This document shows positions 15,672-25,729 of a DNA stretch of 64,000 nt, piece after piece. This DNA comes from Deltaproteobacteria bacterium (GTDB taxonomy: Bacteria > Myxococcota > Myxococcia > Myxococcales > SZAS-1). The translations under genes and the position numbers were made by a program. Location of the stretch: assembly GCA_018266075.1 (NCBI GenBank), contig JAFEBB010000017.1, positions 57,316 to 121,315 of the forward strand, in the 5' to 3' direction. The notes beneath the pieces were generated by a model. It was given only the letters and a program-made list of their open reading frames with translations. It had not been told where the DNA came from and did no database searches. Position 1 is the stretch's first letter, and each line of letters opens with the position of its first letter.

Positions 15672-15699
15672 GGGCCGGGCTCCGCGAGGGGTCCGGCCC
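15672..15699 (+). terminator. Hairpin after rplI
   Basis: GGGCCGG (15672-15678) pairs with CCGGCCC (15693-15699), followed by GTGTCGTTT. The stem is strong, but the T run is weak. It is well placed to end the ribosomal operon. Confidence 0.55.
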
Positions 15700-15823
15700 G
15701 TGTCGTTTCAAGGCCCGCTCTGTCGGCTCTTGGATTTGCTGCTTTGACGGACAAGGGCAGTCCTACCAGCTTGGCCTAGTCTGCTCGCCATGCGGCAATC
15801 CCGCCGCTGCCAAGGAGGGGGAC

Positions 15824-16393
15824 ATGGCCAAGAGGAACGTGGTGAAGGCTTCGGGTGCAGGCTCGAACGTATCGGCGGCGGCGGCGGCGGCGCCCTGCTC
15901 GGCGAGTACGGCGGCCAAGCTGATCGCCAAGCTCGGGCTGACCGAGCAGCAGGCGCAGATGCTCTTGGAGGCCGAGGAGCCCTCGGCGGATCAGCTCGCC
16001 GAGGCCGCGAAGGTGAACCTGCCCGCCATCGCGGCGGCGTTCTCTGCGGGCACCATGGCGGCGGTGCTCGCGGAGCCGGGGCTCTCCACCAAGATCGACA
16101 AGAGCGACGCCAAGGCGGCGGCGGCGCGCGTGAACCTGTGCAACGACGCCCTGGCGCCGTTCGGGGAGCTCACCGGGCGGGTCACCGCGGCGGCCAAGCT
16201 CGATGCCGGGCTGCTCGAGGAGTTCGAGTCGCAGGTCTTCAAGCAGCTCAGTGCCCGCGCCGAGGTCGACGACGGCGTGAAGAAGCGGTTCGCCGCCCTC
16301 TTCGCGTATCACCACCACCGGTTCCCTGGACGCGGTGGGAAGAAGGCTGGAACCGATCAGAGCCAGGCTCCCGCCGCGCCCAACAAGGCTTGA
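15824..16393 (+). CDS. Hypothetical Ala-rich helical protein
   Basis: A 189-residue protein from the ATG after GGAGGGGGAC. It is Ala/Lys/Glu-rich and apparently all-helical (GLTEQQAQMLLEAEEPSADQ and on). The C-terminal end is Gly/Ala/Lys-rich and basic (FPGRGGKKAGT). I recognise no family. It stands alone between the ribosomal operon and a repeat-filled gap. Good codon bias and a ribosome site make it a probable real gene. Confidence 0.6.
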   Translation: MAKRNVVKASGAGSNVSAAAAAAPCSASTAAKLIAKLGLTEQQAQMLLEAEEPSADQLAEAAKVNLPAIAAAFSAGTMAAVLAEPGLSTKIDKSDAKAAAARVNLCNDALAPFGELTGRVTAAAKLDAGLLEEFESQVFKQLSARAEVDDGVKKRFAALFAYHHHRFPGRGGKKAGTDQSQAPAAPNKA

Positions 16394-17217
16394 GCCGCGC
16401 CGACCCAGCCAGCATCCCCGGGGAGCAAGGAAGGATCCCCGGGGATACAAGCTGGGTCCCCCCCCATCCAGACCTCGATGGCCAGGGCCCCTGGCTCGAT
16501 TCCGAGGGTGACAGAGCGGAACCGGCGACCTCGGGCATCGCGCTCTGCTTGCACCGCCTCTGCTGTCGTCCAGTTCCACTCTCCCTCCCCGGCCCTCCCC
16601 CTCAGAAGAGGGGGAGGGAGATACGGCGCACATCCACCGAGCGCCGACTGGCTGAGCGGCATTCTCCGCACACCCGTCGACCTCCTGGACCCCGGCGCCT
16701 TCGACTTCGCTCGCCAAGCTCGTCCTTGCAACCTCAACCCTCACCACCGAGCTTCTCCTGGCCGCACTGCTTCTTCCTGCGCACGAAGTCGATCGTCCAG
16801 AGGCCGCTTTTCGCGCGTGCCAATCCTTTGGCGGTGGGAGGCCTGGAGGTGGGAGTGGGCGTGGTGGACAGGAAGAGCTCGGTGTTTGGATTCAAGGCAG
16901 CAAAGACGAGCTTGGCGAGCAAAGCAGCGGCGATCTCGGTGCAGGCCCGGCATGGTGACGAGGCCGAGGTCGCCCAGTGCGGCACGGACTGGGTGCGCCG
17001 TATCCCCCTCCCCCTCTTCTGAGGGGGAGGGCCGGGGAGGGAGAGCAGGAACTGGACGACAGCAGAATGGGTGCGAGCAGAGCGTGCGGCGGAGGTCGCC
17101 CGTCCAGAGCTGGCGTGCGTTGCATCCGCTTGCATGCGATCACAGCTTGCCGAGAATGCGAGCATGTCAGGCAAGGCGGAGCTCGCGCGTCGCCCGCGGC
17201 CCGCCTCTGGAGACTGA
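16394..17217. other. Gene-free gap with repeats and decayed coding remnants
   Basis: About 820 bases lie between a hypothetical gene and the Hsp70-like gene. None of the overlapping frames has a ribosome site. The gap holds a large inverted repeat (separate entry). The part between its arms resembles decayed coding sequence in inverted copies: the plus strand near 16710-16760 and the minus strand near 16870-16925 share TCGCCAAGCTCGTC. Simple GGGGATCC-like and CCCCAT repeats occur at 16418-16470. No RNA gene is seen. Confidence 0.5.
16540..17085. repeat. Inverted repeat pair, each arm with an internal hairpin
   Basis: The arm at about 16540-16632 reappears as its reverse complement at about 16997-17085. 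Each arm contains CTGTCGTCCAGTTCC, the pyrimidine-rich CCCTCCCCGGCCC, a hairpin CCCTCCCCCT-cagaag-AGGGGGAGGG and ATACGGCGCAC. Identity is high but not perfect. The hairpin-bearing unit looks like a dispersed intergenic element that exists here in two opposite copies. Confidence 0.75.
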
Positions 17218-18480
17218 ATGCCCGCCCCTGCCCTCGGCCTGGACTTCGGCACCAGCAACACCGCGGCCGCGGTGATCGTCGACGGCAAGCCGCGCGTGCT
17301 CCCGCTCGATCCCGCCGGCGCCGACGTTCGCCTCTTCCGCTCGGTGCTCTTCTTCCCCGAGGAAGGCCAGGTGATGGCCGGAGCCGAGGCCATCAACGCG
17401 TACCTCGAGCTCTCCGAGGGCCGCTTGCTGCAATCGCTCAAGAGCTTCTTGCCGGTGAAGAGCTTCACCTCCACGTCGATCCGCGCGCGCAGCTTCACGC
17501 TCGAGGCGCTCATCGGCCTCATCCTCCGCAATGTGAAGACCGCCATCGAGCGCGAGCTCGGCGAGCCGGTGCAGAAGCTGGTGCTCGGCCGCCCCGCGCG
17601 CTTCTCCGAGGACAAGGAGATCGAAGGCTTCGCCGAGCGCCGCCTGCTCCGCGCCGCCGAGGACGCGGGCTTCAAGGACATCGCCTTCCGCATCGAGCCG
17701 CTCGCGGCCGGCCTCGCCCACGAGGCCACGCTCGATCACGAGGAGCTCGTGCTCACCGGCGACTTCGGCGCAGGCACCAGCGACTTCACGGTGATGCGAC
17801 TCTCTCCCAAGCGCCACCTGCAGCCCGATCGCAAGGACGACATCCTCGCCAGCGGCGGCGTCTACGTGGCCGGCGACGTCATCGACGGCGCGGTGATGGA
17901 GAAGAAGCTCCTGCGCAAGTTCGGCAGCGAGGCGCGGCACCGGCCCATGCACGTGGGCAAGTGGAGCGAGATGCCCACGCACCTCATGCGCAAGCTGCTC
18001 TCGTGGCACACCATGAGCTTCATCCGCGAGAAGAGCACGCAGGTCTACCTCGAGGACTTCCTCAAGAGCACCGACCAGCCCGAGACGGTGGGCGCGCTCA
18101 TCGACCTCGTGAACTTGAACCTGGGCTACCACCTCTTCCGAGCCATCGAGGCCGCCAAGGTGAAGCTCAGCTCCGAGGAGAAGGCGCGCATCACCTTCAA
18201 GGAAGCGCGCGTGGACGTGGACGTGTCGCTCACGCGCGCGGAGTTCGAGCGCATCATCGCCCCGCTGGTGGCGCGCCTCGAGGAGACGCTGGACGCCGTG
18301 GTCGCGCGCGCTGGCGTCAGCCCCAGCCAGATCGACGCGGTGGTGCTCACGGGCGGCACCAGCCTCATCCCCATGGTGGCGCGCATCTTCGAGGGACGCT
18401 TCGGGGCCGAGAAGCTGCGCCGCAGCGACGCCTTCAGCTCGGTGGCCGAGGGCCTGGCTGCTGCCGCCGCCGCCGGCTGA
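17218..18480 (+). CDS. Hsp70-family protein (YegD-like)
   Basis: A 420-residue protein with the actin/Hsp70 ATPase fold and no substrate-binding domain. Visible motifs are GLDFGTSNTAAAVIVDG (phosphate 1), LTGDFGAGTSDFTVMRL (phosphate 2) and VVLTGGTSLIPMVARIF (adenosine). The phosphate-1 DFGTSN and the length match the YegD-type branch rather than DnaK. It is probably an ATP-driven chaperone-like switch with an unknown client. It lies 71 nt upstream of a Ser/Thr kinase gene on the same strand. Confidence 0.85.
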   Translation: MPAPALGLDFGTSNTAAAVIVDGKPRVLPLDPAGADVRLFRSVLFFPEEGQVMAGAEAINAYLELSEGRLLQSLKSFLPVKSFTSTSIRARSFTLEALIGLILRNVKTAIERELGEPVQKLVLGRPARFSEDKEIEGFAERRLLRAAEDAGFKDIAFRIEPLAAGLAHEATLDHEELVLTGDFGAGTSDFTVMRLSPKRHLQPDRKDDILASGGVYVAGDVIDGAVMEKKLLRKFGSEARHRPMHVGKWSEMPTHLMRKLLSWHTMSFIREKSTQVYLEDFLKSTDQPETVGALIDLVNLNLGYHLFRAIEAAKVKLSSEEKARITFKEARVDVDVSLTRAEFERIIAPLVARLEETLDAVVARAGVSPSQIDAVVLTGGTSLIPMVARIFEGRFGAEKLRRSDAFSSVAEGLAAAAAAG

Positions 18481-18551
18481 GCGCCCTTGATGCGCGGCCT
18501 TCGCCGGCCCATGCTTGCATGCCGCGCAGGCCTGGCCCGCGCGGCTGCACC

Positions 18552-20609
18552 ATGGACGACGCCCTCCCCTTTCCCATCGGCACGCTCCTCGACGGCCGCT
18601 ACCGCCTGAACGCGGTGCTCGGCCAGGGCGGCATGGGCGCGGTGTACCGCGCGGAGCAGGTGTCGCTGCAGCGCGAGGTGGCGCTCAAGGTGCTGCGCGC
18701 GGATCTGGCGGGCCAGGAGGCGGCCGCTCGCTTCGCCCGCGAGGCGCTGGCGCTCTCGAAGCTCGACCACCCGAACATCGTCCGCGTCATCGACTCGGGA
18801 CAGGCCGAGGGCCGGCCGTACCTGGTGATGGAGCTGGTGAGCGGCCGCGACCTGCTCCAGGAGCTCTTTCGCGGCCCCATGGCGCCGGATCGCGCGGTCC
18901 CCATCCTGGCGCAGCTCTGCGACGCGCTCGCCGCCGCGCACGCGCAGGGCATCATCCACCGCGACCTGAAGCCGGAGAACGTGATCATCACCGAGGCCGG
19001 CGTGCCGAAGATCCTCGACTTCGGCATCGCGGTGGCCGACGGCGGCTCGCGCGTCACGGCCGCGGGCTTCGTGCTCGGCACGCCCGAGTACCTGGCGCCC
19101 GAGCAGGCGCTCGGCCAGGCGCTCACCGCGCGCAGCGACCTGTACACGCTGGGGGTGGTCGCCTACCGCATGCTCTCCGGCGTGCTGCCGTTCACGGCGA
19201 CGGAGCCGCGCGAATATCTCTTGTTGCACGCCGGCACCCAGTGCCCCGACCTGCGCGAGAAGTGGGCCGAGGGCAAGGAGTGGCCCGAGCTCTGCGACGC
19301 GGTGATGAAGGCCCTCAACAAGGACCCGTGGCTGCGCTACCCGGACGCGCTGGCCATGAAGAAGGCCCTCGAGGACGCGCTCCAGCACAAGGTCCAGGCG
19401 CCCGGGACGGCGACGAAGGTGGTGGCGGCCATCGAAGCCCCGCGCACGGCGACGAGCGCGCTCGCGGTGAAGACGCAGAACGTGGCCGTGCTCTTCGCGG
19501 GGATCTCCGGCTGGTCGGAGCGCAGCGCGCAGCTTCCGCCACACGCCGCCAGCCTCTTGCAGAGCAAGTTCGAGGCGCTGCTCAACCCCATCGCCAAGCG
19601 CGCCGGCGGCCGCAAGGTGAAGACCGTGGGCGGCACCATCATCTACGCCGTCCCCGGACCGACGGCTGCGGTGCAGGCCGGCATGGCCATGCAGGACCGC
19701 CTCTGGGCCGACGACCGCCGCCTCTGGGCCATGGACGTCGGCGGGACCCACGACCGGCTCGGCGCGCGCATCTCGATTTCGCTCGGCGAGGTCACGGTGC
19801 AGGAGGGCGATCTCTTCGGCGAGCCGGTGAACATCGCCGCGCGCGTGATGGAGCACGCGGCGCCCGACGAGGTGGCGTTCACCGACGCGGTGTACCTGTC
19901 GATGAATCGAAGCGACCTCATCGCCGACGAGCTCGGGCCGCAGCAGCTCAAGGGCATCCCGCACGCGGTGCGGATCTACAAGGTGCGCCGCGCAAGCGTG
20001 CCCGACCTGCCGCCCTACGGCACGCGCGCGGCAGGTCCCTCCGACGTGGTGCTCAAGCTCCTCGGCGCGCTGGAGAAGCGCGTGGGCGGCTCGCGGAACC
20101 TGGCCATCGCTGCGGCGGGGCTCGGCGCCCTGGTGGTGCTGGGGCTCGTCTTGGCCCTGCGCCACCCCGCGCCTGCGCCGGTCGCTCAGCCGGAGCCGAC
20201 CATCGAGGCGGTGGAGCAGGCGGAGAAGGCGCTGGCGCGCAACAAGCCGAAGGAAGCGCAGGTGCTGCTCGCGCCGCTCCTGGAGAAGCAGCCGGTGCCG
20301 TCGAAGGCGCTGGCGGTGTCGGGGCGCGCCAACATCGCGCTGGGGGAGTGGCTGGCCGGCCTCGACCAGCTCCACGAGGCCGCCGACGCCGATCCGGGCC
20401 TGCGCGGCGAGCTGGTGAACGCGTGCGTCCAGGGGCTGGGCCAGACCAGCAAGAAGAAAGGCTGCCCGGTGCGCGAGAAGGCCATCCTGCTGCTCACCGC
20501 GGCCAAGGCCACCGAAGCTCGGACCGAGCTCGGCCGCATCGCCACGTCCTCCGAGTGCGCGCACACCCTCGCCGAACAGGCGCTCTCGGCGATCGGGACG
20601 TCGAATTAG
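18552..20609 (+). CDS. Ser/Thr protein kinase fused to an adenylate/guanylate-cyclase-like domain
   Basis: A 685-residue, membrane-anchored protein. The kinase domain (residues about 15-280) has a Gly loop LGQGGMGAVY, HRDLKPEN at 136-143 and DFG at 156-158. It is followed by a class III cyclase-like domain at about 305-480: VAVLFAGISGWSER, then GGRKVKTVGGTIIYAVPGPT and a GEPVNIAARVMEHA segment. One transmembrane helix lies near residue 515 (LAIAAAGLGALVVLGLVLAL). The last 145 residues are helical, TPR-like and predicted to be outside the cytoplasm. LFAGISGW occurs where cyclases use VFxDIxGF to bind metal, so the cyclase may be a sensor or inactive. Confidence 0.85.
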   Translation: MDDALPFPIGTLLDGRYRLNAVLGQGGMGAVYRAEQVSLQREVALKVLRADLAGQEAAARFAREALALSKLDHPNIVRVIDSGQAEGRPYLVMELVSGRDLLQELFRGPMAPDRAVPILAQLCDALAAAHAQGIIHRDLKPENVIITEAGVPKILDFGIAVADGGSRVTAAGFVLGTPEYLAPEQALGQALTARSDLYTLGVVAYRMLSGVLPFTATEPREYLLLHAGTQCPDLREKWAEGKEWPELCDAVMKALNKDPWLRYPDALAMKKALEDALQHKVQAPGTATKVVAAIEAPRTATSALAVKTQNVAVLFAGISGWSERSAQLPPHAASLLQSKFEALLNPIAKRAGGRKVKTVGGTIIYAVPGPTAAVQAGMAMQDRLWADDRRLWAMDVGGTHDRLGARISISLGEVTVQEGDLFGEPVNIAARVMEHAAPDEVAFTDAVYLSMNRSDLIADELGPQQLKGIPHAVRIYKVRRASVPDLPPYGTRAAGPSDVVLKLLGALEKRVGGSRNLAIAAAGLGALVVLGLVLALRHPAPAPVAQPEPTIEAVEQAEKALARNKPKEAQVLLAPLLEKQPVPSKALAVSGRANIALGEWLAGLDQLHEAADADPGLRGELVNACVQGLGQTSKKKGCPVREKAILLLTAAKATEARTELGRIATSSECAHTLAEQALSAIGTSN

Positions 20610-21257
20610 CTAATAGGTCAAGGGCAGCCCACGCAGGTGCTCCGTGGCCAGGGGCTGGAGCCGCGGCTTGCCGGCGCCGAGCTCGACCTCGAGCACCGCG
20701 CCATTGGGCACCGGCGTCGCCTCCATGAAGCTGCGAAACGGCGCCATCCGCTCGGCGGTCGCAGGCTGCGGCCCGGCGCCGAGCAGCCACATCGCGGCCT
20801 GCATGAACTGCCCGTGCGTGAAGAGCGCCTGGAACCCCGAGCGCGCGCGCACCCGATCGAGCTCGGCCTGCACGCGCGCGAGGAGCTGGCGGAACGACTC
20901 CACGCCAGGCCCGTCGACGTAGTCCGGATCGGCCTTGGCCCAGTAGGCGTGCACCATCGGCAGCCGCTCGGCGGAGGTGGTGTTGTGGCACTTCGCGGCG
21001 TCCAGGTAGGTGAACTCGTGGATGGGCCAGCGCTCGGCGGGGCTCTGCGTGAAGCGCGCGCAGGTGGGCGCGCTGGTCTGCACCGCACGGGTGAACGGCG
21101 AGCTGACGATGCCCGCGGGCGCCTCGTGAAAGCGCGCCGCCACCGCCTGGGCTTGCTGCTTGCCGAGCGCGGTGAGCGGGATCTCCGACGCGCTCGCGGA
21201 GCGCAAGCCGGCGTTGGCCTCGCTCTGGCCGTGACGGATGAGCCAGAGGCGCGGCAC
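20610..21257 (-). CDS. Histidine phosphatase superfamily protein
   Basis: A 215-residue phosphoglycerate-mutase-like enzyme. The catalytic motif LIRHGQSEANAG is at the N-terminus, with Arg at SSPFTRAVQTSAPT and the second His in FTHGQFMQA. These form the phosphohistidine pocket of the branch-1 family. The substrate cannot be read from sequence. It converges with the kinase-cyclase gene with no gap between stop codons. The next gene on its strand ends 10 nt upstream. Confidence 0.85.
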   Translation of the reverse strand: MPRLWLIRHGQSEANAGLRSASASEIPLTALGKQQAQAVAARFHEAPAGIVSSPFTRAVQTSAPTCARFTQSPAERWPIHEFTYLDAAKCHNTTSAERLPMVHAYWAKADPDYVDGPGVESFRQLLARVQAELDRVRARSGFQALFTHGQFMQAAMWLLGAGPQPATAERMAPFRSFMEATPVPNGAVLEVELGAGKPRLQPLATEHLRGLPLTY

Positions 21258-21267
21258 GGGTCAGCTC

Positions 21268-22248
21268 CTAGTGCTCGTGGGCCACCGGCGTGCCCAGGTG
21301 GACGCCGGAGTTGAAGGGCACCGCGCGGATCACCTCGAGGGTGGGCGCCTCGCCCGACTCGCCGCGGTACGCGAACGGCGTCCGGCCCACGTAGTAGCCC
21401 ACCACCTCGAGATCCGGCGCCTCCACGAGCTCCCGCTGGAAGCCCTGCACGCGCAGGCCGAAGTAGCGGCTGGTGGCCTCGTATTCGATGTGCTGCTCGG
21501 CGTCGGCGTGGAGGTGCTCGTGCGGCTGGCGGATGAAGCCCTGCCCCGGCGTCCAGACGACCTCGTAGTGCTGGTGCTGCTCGCCGCCTTCGCCCTGGTG
21601 CTCGTGCGCGGCGAGCTCTTCGAGGAGGACGGCGGTCTCGTCGTTGTCGCGATCGTAGTGCGACTCGAGCACCCGCCCGCGCCAGACGGTGAAGGTGTTC
21701 AGCCCGAAGTCCGGGTTCGCCTCGACGACCACGGGCGTCACCGGGCGCTGCTTGAGCTTGTCCGCGAGGGCCTGCACGCGCGGCGCCACGGGCTCGTCCG
21801 CGGCCGCGAGGGCCACGAAGGCGCGCTCCAGCTCGGGCAGGGCGAGCAGCTTCTCGAACTCGGCGTCCTCCACCACGTCGTCGAGGTCGGTGTAGCCCTC
21901 GGCGAGCGCCTTCTTGAAGGCCTCGAGGGCGGCGTCCTTCTCGCCCTTGGCTGCGAGCAGGGCGGCACGCTCGGCGTCGGCGGCACCCAGCGCGCGCGGC
22001 GAGGCCTTGATGGCCTCGAGCAGCAGCGGCTCCACGTTCTCCGGATGGCCGTCCTTCACTTCGCAGTGGGCGGCGTCGATGAGGGCTTCGGCGCGCTGGT
22101 CGGCCGTGATCTCCGAGTGCTCGTCGGCGTAGGTGCGCGCGGCCCGGACGTCGTCGCAGCCGCGGCTCTCACCGGCGAAGTAGCGCGCGCCCGGCGTGGC
22201 GCAGGCACAGAGGAGCGGCATCAAGAAGAGCGCGTGGCGGCGAAGCAC
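21268..22248 (-). CDS. Outer lipoprotein with TPR-like region and His-rich end
   Basis: A 326-residue protein with a lipoprotein signal: MLRRHALFLMPLLCACATPG, with a cleavage Cys in the LLCAC lipobox. Residues 30-160 are helical repeats (AEALIDAAHCEV, AAKGEKDAALEAFKKALAEG) of TPR type. The C-terminal half is beta-rich with an unusually His/Glu-rich stretch (EELAAHEHQGEGGEQHQHYE, and EHLHADAEQH) that could bind metal ions. The function is unknown. The His phosphatase follows closely on the same strand. Confidence 0.7.
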   Translation of the reverse strand: MLRRHALFLMPLLCACATPGARYFAGESRGCDDVRAARTYADEHSEITADQRAEALIDAAHCEVKDGHPENVEPLLLEAIKASPRALGAADAERAALLAAKGEKDAALEAFKKALAEGYTDLDDVVEDAEFEKLLALPELERAFVALAAADEPVAPRVQALADKLKQRPVTPVVVEANPDFGLNTFTVWRGRVLESHYDRDNDETAVLLEELAAHEHQGEGGEQHQHYEVVWTPGQGFIRQPHEHLHADAEQHIEYEATSRYFGLRVQGFQRELVEAPDLEVVGYYVGRTPFAYRGESGEAPTLEVIRAVPFNSGVHLGTPVAHEH

Positions 22249-22355
22249 GGTGAGACCTCCGGGCAGCGGGAGAAACGTCGCGGGTTGGACGGCCTCGAGT
22301 CAAGGTCCGAAACCAAAACCCGTGGCTGGTGGCTCGTGGCTGGTGGCTGGCCAGG

Positions 22356-23396
<1,041 letters not shown>

Positions 23397-23420
23397 GCCG
23401 GGGGTCTAACCTGCGCCGCC

Positions 23421-24353
23421 CTAGACGGCAATTCCCAGCACGCGGTCCAGCAGCTCCTGCATGTTGCGCTGGTTGAAGTGCAGGCCGTGATCGAGCTGGT
23501 ATGCCAGCAGCTCGCCCGCCAGCTCGCCGGCGGTCAGGTAGCGGTCCTTCACGCTCTTGGAGAGGCCCTTCTTGAAGATGCGCGCCAGCTCGGAGTCGGC
23601 GCCCGCGGGCAGCTTGAACTTCGCGGCCTTGATGCGATCGAGCACGTCGTCCTCGGTCGGCCCGTTGAACGGCAGCTCGCCGAAGAGCAGGAAGAACAGC
23701 ATCGTCACCACGGAGAAGAGGTCGCTCGACGCCGTCAGCTTGATGCCGTGCACCTGCTCGGGCGAGAGGTAGTGCAGCTTCCCCGCGGCCGTACCCTCTT
23801 CCAGGCCCGCAGCCACGCCGGGAATCGACGCGACGCCAAAGTCGCAGAGCTTCACCTCGCCGTACGCCGAGAGCAGCACGTTGGCCGGGTTGATGTCGCC
23901 GTGCACCAGGCCCAGGTCCTGGCCGGTGCTCGAGCGCGCCTGGTGGAAGTACGCCAGGCCGTGCAAGACCTGAAGGCAGATGTAGAACGCGGCGCCGGGA
24001 GAGAGCCGCTCGGGCGGCGTCTGCGCCTTGAGGAAGTCCAGCAGCGCGTTCAGATCGCCGCCGTACAAGTCCTCCATGGCGATGAAGAGCCGCTCGCCCA
24101 GCGAACCCACCTCGAGGCGCTTCACGAGGTTGGGATGCGTGAGCAGCCCCATCAGATCCGCCTCGGCGAAGAAGAGGTCCGAGACGCGCGGCGGCTGGTT
24201 GGCCTTGAGCAGCTTGAGGGCCACGGTGGTGAGGATGTCGCCCTCGACCACGTCGGCGCGGAAGATCTCCGCCATGCCGCCCTCGCCGATCTTCCCGCGG
24301 AGGACGTATTTCCCGTAGCGCCGGGAAGGGATCTCTTCCACGCCGAGGCCCAT
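23421..24353 (-). CDS. Ser/Thr protein kinase, HGD variant
   Basis: A 310-residue, soluble kinase, nearly all catalytic domain. It has the Gly loop KIGEGGMAEIFRA, the lysine in TTVALKLLK and the DFG in VKLCDFGVAS. The catalytic loop reads LVHGDINPANVLL, with Gly in place of the usual Arg of HRD. I chose ATG 24353. A start 25 codons upstream adds a segment with no kinase character. The HGD form is common among myxobacterial kinases and lacks the activation-loop Arg, so activity may not depend on activation-loop phosphorylation. No sensor domain is attached. Confidence 0.85.
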   Translation of the reverse strand: MGLGVEEIPSRRYGKYVLRGKIGEGGMAEIFRADVVEGDILTTVALKLLKANQPPRVSDLFFAEADLMGLLTHPNLVKRLEVGSLGERLFIAMEDLYGGDLNALLDFLKAQTPPERLSPGAAFYICLQVLHGLAYFHQARSSTGQDLGLVHGDINPANVLLSAYGEVKLCDFGVASIPGVAAGLEEGTAAGKLHYLSPEQVHGIKLTASSDLFSVVTMLFFLLFGELPFNGPTEDDVLDRIKAAKFKLPAGADSELARIFKKGLSKSVKDRYLTAGELAGELLAYQLDHGLHFNQRNMQELLDRVLGIAV

Positions 24354-24457
24354 GGGACTGGCATGGTCGCAAGGGGCGCGCGCGAAGGCAACCGAAGGCT
24401 TTGTCGCTCCCCAATCTGCGGTTGACACGGCCGCGTCCGGCCCACCAGCATCCCCGC

Positions 24458-25684
24458 GTGACCGCGCCTCGATGGACCCTGCTCTTGTGCGCGGCGCTCT
24501 GCGCGACAGGCTGCGCCCACTTCACCGAGCCTGCAGGAACGCCGGTGCCGCTCTTGCTCGGCGCGGATCTGCACGCCCACCTCGTGATGCGCGACGCCGC
24601 CGAGCCCATCTTCCAGGGCCGACCGGGTGAGCCTGGCCTGCGCGCCACGTCGCCCGACCAGCGAAACCTGAACCAGCTCGATCTGGACGAGCTGAAGCGC
24701 GCGGGCGTCCGGGTGATCGTGGCCTCGGTGTGGCCGCCGCCGGCACTCACCCCCTGGCGCTCGCCGCTCGACGAGGCGCTCCGACAGCTGCAGGCGCTGC
24801 GAAGATGGGCGGGCCGACACCCCGAAGTCGCCATCGCCCGCGACGCCGACGAGGCCCTGCGCCTGGCCGCCCACGAGCGCATCGTGCTCATTCCGGCGGT
24901 CGAGAGCGCGGACGGCGTCGAGCGCGTGGAGGACGTGGATCGGCTCTACGCCGCGGGCGCGCGGGCCATGCAGCTCGTGCACTTCGCCGATGACGATCTC
25001 GGCGGCGCTGCGGCCGGACAACTCTCGAAAGCGCTCTTTGGCAAGAGCTCCGACGAGACCAACCCGCGCGGGCTCACGCCGCTCGGTCGAGCGGTGGTGT
25101 CGCGGATGATCGCGCTGGGCATGGTGATCGATCTCGCGCACGCGAGCGACCAGACCATCACCGACGTGCTCGACCTCGCTGCGCCGGCGCACGTGCCGGT
25201 GATGTTCTCGCACGCGGGCGCGCGGGCGCTCTCGGCCGGCGAGCGAAACCTCTCGGACGCGCTCGCCGCGCGCATCGCGGGCAACGGCGGAATCATCGGC
25301 GTCACGCTCTCGCGGAACTTCGTGGCCGACGTGCCCGAGGCCGATCGATTCGCGGGGCTCGTGCCCGGCACGTGCGACGACGTGGTGGCGCACTGGCTCC
25401 ACTTCGCGCGCGTCGTGGGACCGGCGGCGGTGACGCTCGGCAGCGACTTCAACGGCTTCATCACCCGCCCGCAACCCGGCGGGAGCTGCCCCGACGGCAT
25501 CCGCGGCACGCAGGACTTGCCCGCGCTCTGGGCGGCGCTCGTGTCGAAGGGCTTTCCGACCGAGGCGCTCGATCGCGGCGGCGGCCGGATGCTCGAGGTG
25601 TGGAAGCGCGCCGAGGCGGCGGCGGATCCCGCGGCGCGCGCGCGGGCCTCGCACGCCGACGGCGAGCCGACGATCGATCGCTGA
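24458..25684 (+). CDS. Membrane dipeptidase-like (peptidase M19-like) lipoprotein
   Basis: A 408-residue protein from a GTG. A hydrophobic leader ends in a lipobox (LCATGCAHF), so it is probably exported and lipid-anchored. The amidohydrolase/M19 metal ligands appear in order: GADLHAH, the Glu in IPAVESADG, then IDLAHASDQ, MFSHAGARAL and TLGSDFNGFI. The family cleaves dipeptides and some beta-lactams with two zinc ions. Here DLHAH replaces the more usual DGHND, so specificity may differ. It stands alone and is divergent from the kinase gene. Confidence 0.8.
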   Translation: MTAPRWTLLLCAALCATGCAHFTEPAGTPVPLLLGADLHAHLVMRDAAEPIFQGRPGEPGLRATSPDQRNLNQLDLDELKRAGVRVIVASVWPPPALTPWRSPLDEALRQLQALRRWAGRHPEVAIARDADEALRLAAHERIVLIPAVESADGVERVEDVDRLYAAGARAMQLVHFADDDLGGAAAGQLSKALFGKSSDETNPRGLTPLGRAVVSRMIALGMVIDLAHASDQTITDVLDLAAPAHVPVMFSHAGARALSAGERNLSDALAARIAGNGGIIGVTLSRNFVADVPEADRFAGLVPGTCDDVVAHWLHFARVVGPAAVTLGSDFNGFITRPQPGGSCPDGIRGTQDLPALWAALVSKGFPTEALDRGGGRMLEVWKRAEAAADPAARARASHADGEPTIDR

Positions 25685-25729
25685 GCGCGCTGGCGTCAGC
25701 GCAGGAGCTGGGGCAGCGTCCACCACGCC

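Noticed and set aside
22318..22350. Short GTGGCTG tandem repeats as a regulatory site
   Set aside because: Only a few imperfect copies lie after the hemH stop. There is no hairpin or neighbour that would give them a role.
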